From an uncultured Pelagibacteraceae bacterium (GTDB lineage Bacteria > Pseudomonadota > Alphaproteobacteria > Pelagibacterales > Pelagibacteraceae), in contig CACGAC010000002.1 in the NCBI GenBank assembly GCA_902571015.1, forward strand, positions 1 to 64,000: a stretch of 64,000 nucleotides of DNA, written 5' to 3'. The notes under the pieces are model-generated. The model searched no databases. It had not been told where the DNA came from and saw nothing but the letters and a program-made list of their open reading frames with translations. Numbering within the stretch: position 1 is the stretch's first letter; each line of letters opens with the position of its first letter. Made by a program: the position numbers and the translations under genes. This document shows, in pieces, positions 52,128 through 62,775 of this stretch.

Positions 52128-52843
52128 AACGGTTAGGTGTAAATATTGATCATGTTGCGACAGTTCGAAATGCCAGAGGTGAATTTCATCCTGACCCATA
52201 TAAAGCTGCATTATTTGTCAAAAAAAAAGGTGCCGACTCTATTACAATACACCTTCGAGAAGACAGGAGACACATAAGAGATTTAGACGCAAAAAAAATT
52301 TGTTCAATAAAAAAATTATTAGTAAATTTAGAAATTTCAACAAATAGGAATATTGTTAAGAATGCTTTGAGAATAAAACCAAAATTTATTTGTATTGTAC
52401 CTGAAAATAGAAATGAAATAACAACCGAAGGTGGTTTAAATTTAAAGAAAAATAAAAATAAAATTAAAAAGATAATATTACAATTTAAAAAAAAAAAGAT
52501 TAGAACGAGCCTATTTGTAAATCCAAATATAAAAGATATTTATTTGTCTAAAGAAATAGGTGCTGATTGTGTTGAAATACATACAGGACTTTTTTCAAAT
52601 CTGATAAAATCGAAAAAATCTTTCATTAAGGAATTTTTAAAGATTAAGAAATGTGCAATATTAGCATCAAAAATTGGTGTGGAGGTACATGCTGGACACG
52701 GTCTGGATTTCAAATCTACTAAAATACTAACCAAGATAAATGAAATAGTAGAGTTTAATATTGGGCATTTTATTATTGGTGAGTCTATTTTTTATGGTTT
52801 ACCATTTGTCATAAAAAAGTTTAAAAGAATTATCAAAAATTAA
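52124..52843 (+). CDS. pdxJ: Pyridoxine 5'-phosphate synthase
   Basis: RLGVNIDHVATVRNARGEFHPDPYKAA, ITIHLREDRRHIRDLD, EVHAGHGLDF. Confidence 0.97.
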   Translation: MKRLGVNIDHVATVRNARGEFHPDPYKAALFVKKKGADSITIHLREDRRHIRDLDAKKICSIKKLLVNLEISTNRNIVKNALRIKPKFICIVPENRNEITTEGGLNLKKNKNKIKKIILQFKKKKIRTSLFVNPNIKDIYLSKEIGADCVEIHTGLFSNLIKSKKSFIKEFLKIKKCAILASKIGVEVHAGHGLDFKSTKILTKINEIVEFNIGHFIIGESIFYGLPFVIKKFKRIIKN

Positions 52844-52844
52844 A

Positions 52845-53237
52845 ATGAAAATTTTAGGTATCGGTGTAGATATTGTTGAAAATAAAAGGCTTAAAAATTC
52901 TATTAAAAATAAAAGTTTTATCTCAAGATTATTCACTTTACTTGAAATTAAAAATTCTAGGTTGGTAAAAGATAAATCTATCTATTTTTCAAAAAAATTT
53001 GCAGCAAAAGAATCATTCTCTAAAGCGCTTGGAACTGGATTCAGAAAAGGGTTAAATTTTAAAGATGTTGAAATTTTAAATGATAATTTAGGTAAACCAT
53101 ATTTTAGATTAAATAACAAAACCAAAAAGATCATAATGAAAACGTTAAAAGTTAAAAATTTTGATATATTTCTTTCAATATCTGATGAAAAAGAATATTC
53201 AATTGCATTTACTATAATTCAGGCCAAAAATGTTTAA
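52845..53237 (+). CDS. acpS: Holo-[acyl-carrier-protein] synthase
   Basis: ILGIGVDIVENKRL, SKKFAAKESFSKALGTGF. Confidence 0.95.
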   Translation: MKILGIGVDIVENKRLKNSIKNKSFISRLFTLLEIKNSRLVKDKSIYFSKKFAAKESFSKALGTGFRKGLNFKDVEILNDNLGKPYFRLNNKTKKIIMKTLKVKNFDIFLSISDEKEYSIAFTIIQAKNV

Positions 53238-53964
53238 TAAAAAATTTTTTATAGAAAACTTTAAGACACTTTTTTATGCTTTTATTATAGCTATAATTAT
53301 TAGATCCTTAATTATCCAACCATTTTATATTCCATCTTCATCCATGGAACCTGGTTTATTAGTTGGAGACAGACTTTTTGTAACAAAATATTCATATGGT
53401 TATAGCAAGCACTCATTTCCATTTAGTCCACCTATTTTTGAGAATAGAATTTTTTCTAGCAAGCCAAATAGGGGTGATGTAATAGTTTTTAAAACCCCTG
53501 CAGATAATAGAACAGATTATATTAAAAGACTTATTGGTCTACCGGGAGATAGAATTCAGTTTGTGGATTCCAATTTATATCTAAATAATAGTGAAATTCT
53601 TAAATCAAAAGTTTCAGAAAGAGATACAATTTATTGTGGGGAAAAGACTATTAATGTTTTTACATTTGAGGAAAAATTACCAAACGGAAAAATTTATAAA
53701 ACCGTCTATCTCAAAAATTTCACTTTTGATAATTCTGACGTTTTTACTGTTCCTGATAACCATTACTTCTTTTTAGGTGATAATAGAGATTGTTCAAAAG
53801 ATAGCAGGTACTTAACTAGCGTTGGTTATGTTCATGAAGATAATCTAGTTGGTAAAGCAAGATTTATTTTTTTTTCATCTGATAGTTCAGTTGGTAGTAT
53901 TTTTGCTTTTTGGAAATGGAACAAATCTATTCGATTTGACAGATTTTTTAAGAAAATTATCTGA
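53230..53964 (+). CDS. lepB: Signal peptidase I
   Basis: FYIPSSSMEPGLLVGDRLFVTKYSYG, GDVIVFKTP, YIKRLIGLPGD, FFLGDNRDCSKDSR. Confidence 0.96.
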   Translation: MFNKKFFIENFKTLFYAFIIAIIIRSLIIQPFYIPSSSMEPGLLVGDRLFVTKYSYGYSKHSFPFSPPIFENRIFSSKPNRGDVIVFKTPADNRTDYIKRLIGLPGDRIQFVDSNLYLNNSEILKSKVSERDTIYCGEKTINVFTFEEKLPNGKIYKTVYLKNFTFDNSDVFTVPDNHYFFLGDNRDCSKDSRYLTSVGYVHEDNLVGKARFIFFSSDSSVGSIFAFWKWNKSIRFDRFFKKII

Positions 53965-54629
53965 TGAAAATTGATTATTCTAAACTTGAAAAAAAAATAG
54001 ATTATAAGTTTAAAAATAGAAATTTACTTGTTCAAAGTCTTACTCATAAAAGTTTTAATAAAATGAATAATAATGAAAAAATAGAATTTTTAGGAGACAG
54101 AGTTTTGGGTTTAGTTATCGCAAAAAAACTTTTAGAGATCTATCCAGATGAAAAGGAGGGAATTTTGGATAAAAAATATGCTTCATTAGTAAATAAAAAG
54201 ACATGTTTGGAAATTGCTAAAAGTATTAATTTGCAAAATTATATTTTAATTTTTAATCCTAGAAATAGATCAGTTAAAATTGAGGATAAGGTGATATCAG
54301 ATAGTTGTGAAGCTTTAATTGGAGCTATTTACCTTGATAGGGGATTTAATATAACAGAGAAAATTATATTAGAATTGTGGAAAGAAAAAATAAAAGAAAG
54401 TGTGATTACTCAAATTGATGCAAAAACAAAACTTCAAGAGTTTTCATTGAAAAAGTTCAAAAGACTGCCTACTTATAAAATAATCTCTAATACCGGCCCA
54501 AGACATAAGCCTATTTTTAGAGTTGCTGTAAAATTACAAAATACGAAATTTTATAATGGTGAGGGAAAGTCTAAAAAAGAAGCAGAGCAGAATGCAGCTT
54601 TACTTTGTTTAAATGATAATTTGATTTGA
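53964..54629 (+). CDS. rnc: Ribonuclease III
   Basis: NEKIEFLGDRVLGLVIA, SDSCEALIGAIYLD, C-terminal dsRBD. Confidence 0.96.
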   Translation: MKIDYSKLEKKIDYKFKNRNLLVQSLTHKSFNKMNNNEKIEFLGDRVLGLVIAKKLLEIYPDEKEGILDKKYASLVNKKTCLEIAKSINLQNYILIFNPRNRSVKIEDKVISDSCEALIGAIYLDRGFNITEKIILELWKEKIKESVITQIDAKTKLQEFSLKKFKRLPTYKIISNTGPRHKPIFRVAVKLQNTKFYNGEGKSKKEAEQNAALLCLNDNLI

Positions 54630-55309
54630 TGAATTGGGACGATACAGGTTTTTTACTTTCAAAAAATAGATATAACGAAAATTCTCTTATTTCGGAATTT
54701 TATACTAAAAATCATGGAAAAATATCCGGTATCGTTTTTGGTGGCACTTCAAAAAAAATCAAAAATTATCTTCAAATTGGTAATCAACTTTATCTAAATT
54801 ATAACTCTAAATCTGAGAATAAAATAGGATATTTTAAATTAGAAATCCAAAAAGTTTATTCACCTATATATTTTGAAAATTCTCAAAAACTCTCATGTAT
54901 TAATTCTGCAATGAGTTTAATTCGTTTATTAACAGCTGAGTCTCAATCTAATATTAAAATATTTGACCTTATTGAAAAATTTTATTTGATACTCTCAAAC
55001 GATGACTGGTTAAAAGATTATATTTTTTGGGAATTAGAATTACTTAAGACCATAGGTTTTGATTTAGAATTAAGTAATTTTGCAACTAAAGAGTTATTAG
55101 ATGATAAAATAATATATGTAGTTAAATCCAAAAATGAAAAAAAGATAATACCAAATTTTCTAATTGATAAGAAAATTGTAGTTAATGATTTGAACATACT
55201 TTTAAATGGATTGAAATTAGTAAGCGATTTTTTAGAAAAAACCATATTAAAACCAAATAACTTAAACTATCCAATTAGCAGAACTCAGTTCATAAATTCA
55301 TTGAGATAA
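54626..55309 (+). CDS. recO: DNA repair protein RecO
   Basis: GFLLSKNRYNENSLISEFYTKNHGKISGIVFGG; position after rnc. Confidence 0.88.
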   Translation: MMNWDDTGFLLSKNRYNENSLISEFYTKNHGKISGIVFGGTSKKIKNYLQIGNQLYLNYNSKSENKIGYFKLEIQKVYSPIYFENSQKLSCINSAMSLIRLLTAESQSNIKIFDLIEKFYLILSNDDWLKDYIFWELELLKTIGFDLELSNFATKELLDDKIIYVVKSKNEKKIIPNFLIDKKIVVNDLNILLNGLKLVSDFLEKTILKPNNLNYPISRTQFINSLR

Positions 55310-56299
55310 TTAAGGTAAAATTTCATTTAATCTATCTGCGTAATAACTTACTATTGCGTTTGCACCAGCTCTTTTAAAACTCATTAAATTTTCAAAAATC
55401 GCATCTTTATTTATTATTTTTTTTTCTACAGCATTGGATAACATGCTATATTCACCAGATACTTGATAGGCGAAAACTGGTATTTTGAATTTATTTTTTA
55501 TTGATCTGATAATATCAAGATAGGGTAAACCAGGCTTTACCATGACCATATCTGCGCCTTCTTTTATATCTAAAGCCACCTCTCTTATTGCTTCATCATA
55601 ATTCCTGAAATCCATTTGATAAGTTTTTTTATCCCCTTTTAAGGCAACCTTAGATCCAACAGCATCTCTAAAAGGCCCATAAAAGTTAGAGGCATATTTA
55701 ACTGCGTAAGAAAGAATTTGAGTATTTTTGAAATTTCCTTTGTCTAGAGCTTTTCTAATTTTACCAATTCGTCCATCCATCATATCTGACGGCGCTAACA
55801 CATCACATCCCATTTGAGCTTGTAATAAAGATTGCTTAATTAAGATCTCTATAGTTTCGTCATTCATTATATTGTTTGATTTGAGAATTCCATCATGACC
55901 ATGGTTTGTGTAAGGATCTAGAGCTACATCACACATTATTCCAATTTTGTTTTTGTATCTTTTTTTTATGTATTTTATAGCTTTACATACTAAATTATCT
56001 TCATTTAGAGCTTCATTTCCTAAATTATCTTTTAATCTAGGTGATGTATAAGGAAATAAAGCAACCATAGGTATTTGATTTTTAATAGCTCGATCTAAGA
56101 TTATTGCCAATCTATTAATAGAATATCTATATACACCTGGCATAGATTTAATTGGTTGAGTCTTGTTTTTACCCTCAATCAAAAATATGGGAAGTATAAA
56201 GTCATTAGGTGATAAATTGTTTTCTGAGACTAGTCTTCTTGACCAGCTGTTTTTTCTATTTCTTCTTAGTCTCAGACTAGGATATTTTCCTGTAATCAT
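55310..56299 (-). CDS. hemB: Delta-aminolevulinic acid dehydratase
   Basis: RLRRNRKNSWSRRLVSENNLSPNDFILPIFL, MVKPGLPYLDIIR, FAYQVSGEYSML; start 56299 (MITGKYPSLRLRR) preferred over ORF start 56473. Confidence 0.94.
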   Translation of the reverse strand: MITGKYPSLRLRRNRKNSWSRRLVSENNLSPNDFILPIFLIEGKNKTQPIKSMPGVYRYSINRLAIILDRAIKNQIPMVALFPYTSPRLKDNLGNEALNEDNLVCKAIKYIKKRYKNKIGIMCDVALDPYTNHGHDGILKSNNIMNDETIEILIKQSLLQAQMGCDVLAPSDMMDGRIGKIRKALDKGNFKNTQILSYAVKYASNFYGPFRDAVGSKVALKGDKKTYQMDFRNYDEAIREVALDIKEGADMVMVKPGLPYLDIIRSIKNKFKIPVFAYQVSGEYSMLSNAVEKKIINKDAIFENLMSFKRAGANAIVSYYADRLNEILP

Positions 56300-56372
56300 A
56301 TTTAATTTTATTTTAAAAATGCGACAAATGTAATATACACATATATAGTAAAAAAGGTACAAAGCAATCACG

Positions 56373-57011
56373 ATGACAGTTGAAAATACAAAGATAATAA
56401 ATCTAAATGTAAAAAAAAAAGAAAGAGTTTTAGATTTTAGCGACTTCCAAAAACAAGAAATAAAATTTGACATCTCAAAACTTCAAGAAGCGTATAATCA
56501 AATTATTCAGACTAAAAAGTTTGAAGACGCAGGTGTTACGCATTTTGGTGCCATATCTTTAACGCAAATTCCTGGTGATCCAGATTCTATCAAAGGAAAT
56601 AAAGCAAGAGGTCTTTATTGGACTAAACCTGACAGATCTGGTAAAGAGGTAATGAGGGAAGGAGCAATAAATGAATCTGCATATAGTGAATTTGTTAAAG
56701 ATTACGAAAATACTTACTTTAAACATGTGTATGATGTTTTGTCCTCAAAGTATAAATTAGGTAGGATGAGAATTTTACTTAAGGAACCTCGATCAACTTT
56801 AAGTTGGCATAGAGACCCAGAGCCTAGATTGCATATACCTATAATCACGAACCCTGGTTGTATTATGGTTATAGATAATGTTGCTAAACACATGCCAGCA
56901 GATGGATCGGTTTGGATTACAAATAATACAAAATACCATAACGCCTTTAATGGTGGTGAAGAAAATAGAATACATCTTGTTGCATGTGTTTTAGATTACA
57001 AGTTTAACTAA
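56373..57011 (+). CDS. Aspartyl/asparaginyl beta-hydroxylase-like putative 2OG-Fe(II) oxygenase
   Basis: RMRILLKEPRSTLSWHRDPEPRLHIPIITNPGCIMVIDN...TKYHNAFNGGEENRIHLVACVLD: HxD...H plus downstream R arrangement. Confidence 0.65.
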   Translation: MTVENTKIINLNVKKKERVLDFSDFQKQEIKFDISKLQEAYNQIIQTKKFEDAGVTHFGAISLTQIPGDPDSIKGNKARGLYWTKPDRSGKEVMREGAINESAYSEFVKDYENTYFKHVYDVLSSKYKLGRMRILLKEPRSTLSWHRDPEPRLHIPIITNPGCIMVIDNVAKHMPADGSVWITNNTKYHNAFNGGEENRIHLVACVLDYKFN

Positions 57012-57012
57012 T

Positions 57013-57438
57013 TTGAAAAAAATTTTTATTTCCTCAGATCACGCCGGATTTAAATTAAAAGAAGACATAAAAAAACACCTTAAAAGTTTAAAATTAGATT
57101 TTAATGATCTTGGACCTGTAAATGATAATAGTGTTGATTATCCTGATTACGCACATAAATTAGCAAAAAAAGTCAAAATTGGTAAAAATAATGTTGGAAT
57201 CTTAGTATGTGGCTCAGGTACAGGAATGAATATTGCGGCAAATAAGCATAAAAATATACGTGCAGCTCAGTGTTTTAATGCAAAATCTACCAAATTATCC
57301 AGATTGCATAATGATGCAAACATCATTACATTAGGATCTAGATTAATTAGTAAAAAAAATGCTTTCAAATTTATAAAAATTTTTTTAAATACTAAATTTG
57401 ACGGCGGTAGACACTTAAGAAGGGTTAAAAAGATTTAA
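57013..57438 (+). CDS. rpiB: Ribose-5-phosphate isomerase B (RpiB/LacAB family)
   Basis: [62 protein letters not shown]. Confidence 0.93.
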   Translation: MKKIFISSDHAGFKLKEDIKKHLKSLKLDFNDLGPVNDNSVDYPDYAHKLAKKVKIGKNNVGILVCGSGTGMNIAANKHKNIRAAQCFNAKSTKLSRLHNDANIITLGSRLISKKNAFKFIKIFLNTKFDGGRHLRRVKKI

Positions 57439-57440
57439 TT

Positions 57441-58748
57441 ATGTCAAGTGAAAAAAGTTATTTAAATGATAGCTATAAAAGTTTTTTTGAGGATGGTTTA
57501 TCCGTAAAAGATCCTGAGTTATATAAAGCTATTAAAGATGAACTAATAAGACAGCAACAACATATTGAGTTAATTGCTTCAGAAAACATAGTTTCTCAAG
57601 CTGTATTGGAAGCCCAAGGTTCAGTATTAACAAACAAATATGCAGAAGGCTATCCAGGTAAGCGTTATTATAACGGTTGTGAACATGTTGATGTCGCAGA
57701 AAATCTTGCAAATGAAAGATTAAAAAAATTATTTAATTGTAAATTTGCAAATTCCCAACCTCACTCTGGGGCACAAGCTAATGGTGCTGTATTTTTAGCT
57801 TTATTAAGTCCAGGTGATACATTTATGGGAATGAGTTTAAATTCTGGTGGACATATAACTCATGGGTTAAAAATTTCAATGTCAGGTAAATGGTTTAATG
57901 CAATTAGTTATGATGTTGATAAAAAATCTGAACTTATAGACTATGATAATGTTGAAAAACTTGCTTTAGAACATAAACCGAAATTAATTATAGCTGGTGG
58001 AAGTGCTTACTCAAGAGTAATAGATTTTAAAAGATTTAGAGAAATTGCTGATAAGGTTGGAGCTTATCTCATGGTTGATATGGCACATTTTTCTGGCTTA
58101 GTTGCAGGAAAAGGGTATCCAAACCCATGTGATCATGCCCATGTTGTTACATCAACAACACATAAAGTTTTTAGAAGTGCGAGAGGTGGAATAATTTTAA
58201 CTAATCATGAAGATCTTGCGAAAAAATTTAACACTGCAGTTTTTCCAGGATATCAAGGTGGTCCATTAATGCATGTTATCGCAGCTAAAGCTGCAGGTTT
58301 TCTAGAAGCCTTACAACCGGAATTTAAAGATTACATAAAGTCAGTCCTAGCAAATGCAAAAATGTTAGCTGAAACTTTAAAAAATAATGGTTTTAAAATT
58401 TATTCTGATGGAACTGATACACACTTAATGTTGGTAGATTTGAGACCTTACAATGTTAAAGGTAATCTTGCTGCTGAAAGTCTTTCAAGAGCAAATATCA
58501 CTTGTAATAAAAATGGAATTCCTTTTGATACTGAAAAACCAATGATAACGTCAGGTATAAGATTGGGAACTCAAGCAGCTACAACACGTGGCTTTGGTTT
58601 AAATGAATTTAAAACTGTTGGTGAATTAATTACAAAAACTTTAAAAGGATTATCCGAAAATCCAAATGATAACAGTAAAGTAGAAAATGAAGTAAAAAAT
58701 GAAGTTATTTCTTTAACTTCATCATTCCCGATATATAAAAACTTGTAG
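57441..58748 (+). CDS. glyA: Serine hydroxymethyltransferase
   Basis: [56 protein letters not shown]. Confidence 0.97.
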   Translation: MSSEKSYLNDSYKSFFEDGLSVKDPELYKAIKDELIRQQQHIELIASENIVSQAVLEAQGSVLTNKYAEGYPGKRYYNGCEHVDVAENLANERLKKLFNCKFANSQPHSGAQANGAVFLALLSPGDTFMGMSLNSGGHITHGLKISMSGKWFNAISYDVDKKSELIDYDNVEKLALEHKPKLIIAGGSAYSRVIDFKRFREIADKVGAYLMVDMAHFSGLVAGKGYPNPCDHAHVVTSTTHKVFRSARGGIILTNHEDLAKKFNTAVFPGYQGGPLMHVIAAKAAGFLEALQPEFKDYIKSVLANAKMLAETLKNNGFKIYSDGTDTHLMLVDLRPYNVKGNLAAESLSRANITCNKNGIPFDTEKPMITSGIRLGTQAATTRGFGLNEFKTVGELITKTLKGLSENPNDNSKVENEVKNEVISLTSSFPIYKNL

Positions 58749-58751
58749 TAA

Positions 58752-59210
58752 ATGATTTGTCCTTGTGTAAAAAAAGGTGAAACCTCGGTTGTGGATTCAC
58801 GTCCAACCGAAGATGGTACTGCTATTCGTAGAAGACGATTATGTGTTTGTGGTGAAAGATTTACGACTTTTGAAAGAATTCAACATAGGGAATTAATGGT
58901 AATTAAAAAAAGTGGTCGAAAATCATCCTTTGATAGAGATAAACTTGCAAAATCAATTTATATAGCTTTAAAAAAAAGGCCATTAGATACGGAAACAGTA
59001 GAAAAATTTATTAGTAAAATCTCAAGATCAGTTGAGGATCTTGGGCAGAATGAAATTTCATCTAATACTATAGGTACTATGGTTATGGACGGATTAAAAG
59101 AACTAGATCCTGTTGCTTACGTAAGATTTGCATCTGTGTACAGAAATTTTAGAGAAGAAAAAGATTTTGTACAATTCGTGGACAAACTTGATGTCTACAA
59201 AAAAAGATAA
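58752..59210 (+). CDS. nrdR: Transcriptional repressor NrdR
   Basis: [45 protein letters not shown]-cone. Confidence 0.95.
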   Translation: MICPCVKKGETSVVDSRPTEDGTAIRRRRLCVCGERFTTFERIQHRELMVIKKSGRKSSFDRDKLAKSIYIALKKRPLDTETVEKFISKISRSVEDLGQNEISSNTIGTMVMDGLKELDPVAYVRFASVYRNFREEKDFVQFVDKLDVYKKR

Positions 59211-60297
59211 ATTTTCAACTAAAGATAAATTATATATGGAGATAGCCTTAAAACTGGCTAAATCTCGATATGGTCATACAGGATCAAATCCTTCTGTTGG
59301 ATGTGTGATTGTTAAAAATGATAAGATTATTTCTATTGGTAAAACTTCAATAAATGGTAGACCCCATGCCGAGTCTAACGCAATAAAAAATTCAATAGAT
59401 AATTTAAATGGATCAAAAATGTATGTCACCTTGGAACCTTGTTGTCATTATGGTGTGACACCACCTTGTACAAATTTAATCATAAAATCTAAAATTTCAG
59501 AAGTAATTTATTCAGTTTCAGATGTTGACACTAGAGTTAAAAATAAAAGCTTTAAAATTCTAAAATCGAAAAAAATTAAAGTAAGAAAAGGACTCTTAGA
59601 GGAAAAAGTTAAAAATTTTTATTCAACATATTTTTTTAATAGAAAAAAAAAATTGCCATATGTTACTGGTAAGATAGCAGTTTCAAAAAATAATCTGATT
59701 TATAGTAAATTAGATAAAAAAATTACAAACACTAAGGCTGATAAATTTACCCATTTATTGAGATATAAAAATGACTCATTAATGATTTCATATAAAACAT
59801 TAAATAATGATAATCCAAAATTAAATTGCAGATTAAATGGGTTAAACAAATATTCTCCAAAAAGAATTATTTTAGACAGTAAACTTAATACTAATATTGA
59901 CAGTTTTATTATAAAAACTGCTAACAAATCTAATACTATTATTTTTTACAATAAAGCAGGTAATTCACAAATTTTAAGTTTTAAAAAAAAGGGGATAAAT
60001 TTAATCAGATCTAAAATTGATAATAAAGGAAGATTTGATATCAAAATTATATTAAAAAAATTATATAAATTGAACTGTAGAAACTTATTAGTAGAAGGAG
60101 GTGATGAGTTAACAAATTATCTTTTAAGGAATAAAATTTTCAATAGATTTTATTTATATAAAAGTGATAAAAAACTCTCAAAAAAAACTGAGTATTTGAA
60201 TTTTAATAGTTTAAATTTATTGAAACAAAAATATAAAAAGAAAATAGACTTAAAACTAGATTTAGGAAAAAATAAAATAACATTATATAAAATTTAA
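59191..60297 (+). CDS. ribD: Bifunctional riboflavin deaminase/reductase
   Basis: [56 protein letters not shown]; start at ATG 59191 rather than TTG 59128. Confidence 0.94.
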   Translation: MSTKKDKFSTKDKLYMEIALKLAKSRYGHTGSNPSVGCVIVKNDKIISIGKTSINGRPHAESNAIKNSIDNLNGSKMYVTLEPCCHYGVTPPCTNLIIKSKISEVIYSVSDVDTRVKNKSFKILKSKKIKVRKGLLEEKVKNFYSTYFFNRKKKLPYVTGKIAVSKNNLIYSKLDKKITNTKADKFTHLLRYKNDSLMISYKTLNNDNPKLNCRLNGLNKYSPKRIILDSKLNTNIDSFIIKTANKSNTIIFYNKAGNSQILSFKKKGINLIRSKIDNKGRFDIKIILKKLYKLNCRNLLVEGGDELTNYLLRNKIFNRFYLYKSDKKLSKKTEYLNFNSLNLLKQKYKKKIDLKLDLGKNKITLYKI

Positions 60298-60298
60298 A

Positions 60299-60892
60299 AT
60301 GTTTAATGGAATAATTTATAATCAGGGTATAATTAAAAAAATCGTCAAAAGACCTAAAGGTATTAATATTTTTGTAAAAAGTAATCTTAAGGTATCTAAA
60401 AAGGATATTGGATTATCGGTAGCCTGTGATGGTGTATGTTTAACATTAATTTCTTATAAATCACAATTGATGGAGTTTTATCTTTCAAAAGAAACAATAA
60501 TTCGATCTAAATTTAAATATATAAAAAATAAAGATATAATTAATTTAGAGCTACCATTAAAGTATGGAACAAAAATTTCAGGACACATTTGCCAAGGTCA
60601 TGTTGATACAGTTGCTAAAGTTTTAAGTATAAAAAAAATTGATAAATCATTTATTTTTGACTTTGAGATACCTAAAAAAGAGAGAAAACATCTTATTGAA
60701 AAGGCTTCAATTTGTGTAAATGGAATATCACTTACAATCTCAAAAGTAACTAAAAAGGGTTTTCAAATTTGGATAATTCCACATACCTATAGAGAAACTA
60801 ATTTATCCAAACTCTATAAATATGATTTAGTAAATATTGAGATAGATATCTTGTCTAAATACGTTAGAAATTATTTTTATGAAAAAAAATAA
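60299..60892 (+). CDS. ribE: Riboflavin synthase alpha chain
   Basis: MFNGIIYNQGIIKKI, SVACDGVCLTLIS, GHICQGHVDTVAKV, SICVNGISLTIS. Confidence 0.95.
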   Translation: MFNGIIYNQGIIKKIVKRPKGINIFVKSNLKVSKKDIGLSVACDGVCLTLISYKSQLMEFYLSKETIIRSKFKYIKNKDIINLELPLKYGTKISGHICQGHVDTVAKVLSIKKIDKSFIFDFEIPKKERKHLIEKASICVNGISLTISKVTKKGFQIWIIPHTYRETNLSKLYKYDLVNIEIDILSKYVRNYFYEKK

Positions 60893-61979
60893 TTTTGCAC
60901 CTATAGAAACAATAATAAATGTCGCTAAAAAGGGAGGTATGTTCATATTAGTTGATGATGAAAAAAGAGAAAACGAGGGTGATTTGGTGATTTCATCATC
61001 AGACTCGACAGCAAAAAATATAAATTTCATGGCAAAACATGGTCGTGGTTTAATTTGTTTAGCGCTGGACAGTTTACAAGCTAAAAGATTAAATCTATCT
61101 TTAATGTCTCCTGTAAATCAATCGAGAAATAAAACAGCTTTTACAATTTCTATAGAAGCAAAGAAGGGGATTACAACAGGTATATCTGCCAAAGATAGAG
61201 CTAAAACAATTAAGATCGCATCAAAAAAAAATGTTAGTAAAAAGGACATAGTATCTCCTGGTCACATTTTTCCAATTATTGCTAAAGATGGTGGGGTTCT
61301 TGTAAGAGCAGGTCATACAGAAGCCTCTGTTGACATATCAAAACTCGCAAAAAAAAATAATTCAGCAGTCATTTGTGAAATTATGAACGAAAATGGCACA
61401 ATGGCTAAAGGCCAAGATCTATTTGATTTCGCAGAAAAGCATAAGCTTAAAATTGGAAAAATAGAAGATTTAATAGCTTATAGGTTAAAAAAAGAAAAAT
61501 TAATAAGGTTAAAAAAGCAAAGTCAAATTAGTGTCAAAAACCAAAAATATAAAATTAGAATTTATGAAAATTTATTAGATGGTGCAGAACACTTTGCTCT
61601 TGTAAAGGGTAAAATTAAAAGAGGTATCACTCCAAGAGTAAGAGTAATTTCATCAAATATTGTTCAAAATTATCTTATAAACCAAAAGTTGCCAAATTCA
61701 TTTAACAAAACTCTAAATTATTTTAGAAAATACCAAAATTGCGTTTTAGTATTTATAAAAGACTCAAATTTAAGTTCGGTAACACAGACATTAAAAAAAT
61801 ATAAGAACAAAGAATTTATCAAAAAGGGAAATGATAAATCAATTAAAAATTATGGAATTGGAGCTCAAATAATCAAAGATCTAAAAATTAAAAATATGAT
61901 ATTAATAACTAGATCTTTAAAAAAAGTTATTGGACTTGATGGGTATGGAATTAAAATTAAGAAACAGGAATTGATATAA
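60879..61979 (+). CDS. ribB: 3,4-dihydroxy-2-butanone-4-phosphate synthase fused to degenerate GTP cyclohydrolase II-like domain
   Basis: N-term GGMFILVDDEKRENEGDLVISS, MAKHGRGLICLAL, GHIFPIIAKDGGVLVRAGHTEASVD; C-term RibA-like without its zinc Cys set. Confidence 0.92.
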   Translation: MKKNNFAPIETIINVAKKGGMFILVDDEKRENEGDLVISSSDSTAKNINFMAKHGRGLICLALDSLQAKRLNLSLMSPVNQSRNKTAFTISIEAKKGITTGISAKDRAKTIKIASKKNVSKKDIVSPGHIFPIIAKDGGVLVRAGHTEASVDISKLAKKNNSAVICEIMNENGTMAKGQDLFDFAEKHKLKIGKIEDLIAYRLKKEKLIRLKKQSQISVKNQKYKIRIYENLLDGAEHFALVKGKIKRGITPRVRVISSNIVQNYLINQKLPNSFNKTLNYFRKYQNCVLVFIKDSNLSSVTQTLKKYKNKEFIKKGNDKSIKNYGIGAQIIKDLKIKNMILITRSLKKVIGLDGYGIKIKKQELI

Positions 61980-62368
61980 TGAATAAAAAAATTCTAATTG
62001 TTTTAGCTAATTATTATAAAGATATAAGTGATGGTTTACTAAAAAGTGCTTTGAAAAATATACCCAGATCAAACCGTGTAAAGATTATAAGGGTTCCAGG
62101 TGTTTTTGAAATCCCAATTACAATATCAAAAAATTCAAAAAAATTTGATGCATTTATAGCTTTAGGTTGTGTTATTAAGGGTCAAACGCCTCATTTTGAT
62201 TTTATTTCCCAAGCATCCACAAATGCAATAATGGGAATATCTGTTACTCAAAAAAAACCAATAGGTAATGGTATAATAACTTGTTTAAATATGAAACAAG
62301 CAAAAGTAAGAAAAAATAAAGGCGCTGAGGCTACAAATGCAGTATTGTCAATATTATCACAGAAATGA
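61979..62368 (+). CDS. ribH: 6,7-dimethyl-8-ribityllumazine synthase
   Basis: RVPGVFEIPITI, DAFIALGCVIKGQTPHFDFISQ, rib cluster. Confidence 0.94.
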   Translation: MNKKILIVLANYYKDISDGLLKSALKNIPRSNRVKIIRVPGVFEIPITISKNSKKFDAFIALGCVIKGQTPHFDFISQASTNAIMGISVTQKKPIGNGIITCLNMKQAKVRKNKGAEATNAVLSILSQK

Positions 62369-62775
62369 AGACTAGTTTTCAGCCAAAAAATAATCCTAGA
62401 GTAATAATCATTCAAAAACTTTATGGAAAATTTTATAATGAGGATAATGATTTAGATTTTCCAAAACATAGGTTTAAAAAATTTATAAAAGATATTGTGT
62501 TGGGAACTATTGAGAGAAATGATCTTATTTTGAAAGAATTAAATGATAAACTTGGAGATCAATTTATTTTTAAGAAATTGGATAAAATTTTTCAAACTAT
62601 TCTTAAAGCTGCAACTTATGAATTAATGTATAAACCAAATTTATCAATAAATATTATTATTAAAGAATATTTGAATTCTTCTAATTTTTTTCTTGAGGAT
62701 TCTCAAACAAAATATCTAAATGCCCTGCTAGATAATTTAGGAAAAAAATTGAGATCTAAAAATGCAAGAATTTGA
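62365..62775 (+). CDS. nusB: Transcription antitermination protein NusB
   Basis: PRVIIIQKLYGKFYN, ILKAATYELMYKPNLSINIIIKEYL; position after ribH. Confidence 0.85.
   Translation: MKTSFQPKNNPRVIIIQKLYGKFYNEDNDLDFPKHRFKKFIKDIVLGTIERNDLILKELNDKLGDQFIFKKLDKIFQTILKAATYELMYKPNLSINIIIKEYLNSSNFFLEDSQTKYLNALLDNLGKKLRSKNARI

Noticed and set aside
57430-57445. Glycine or other riboswitch upstream of glyA or the rib genes
   Set aside because: Intergenic spaces are only a few nucleotides; no room for a structured leader.
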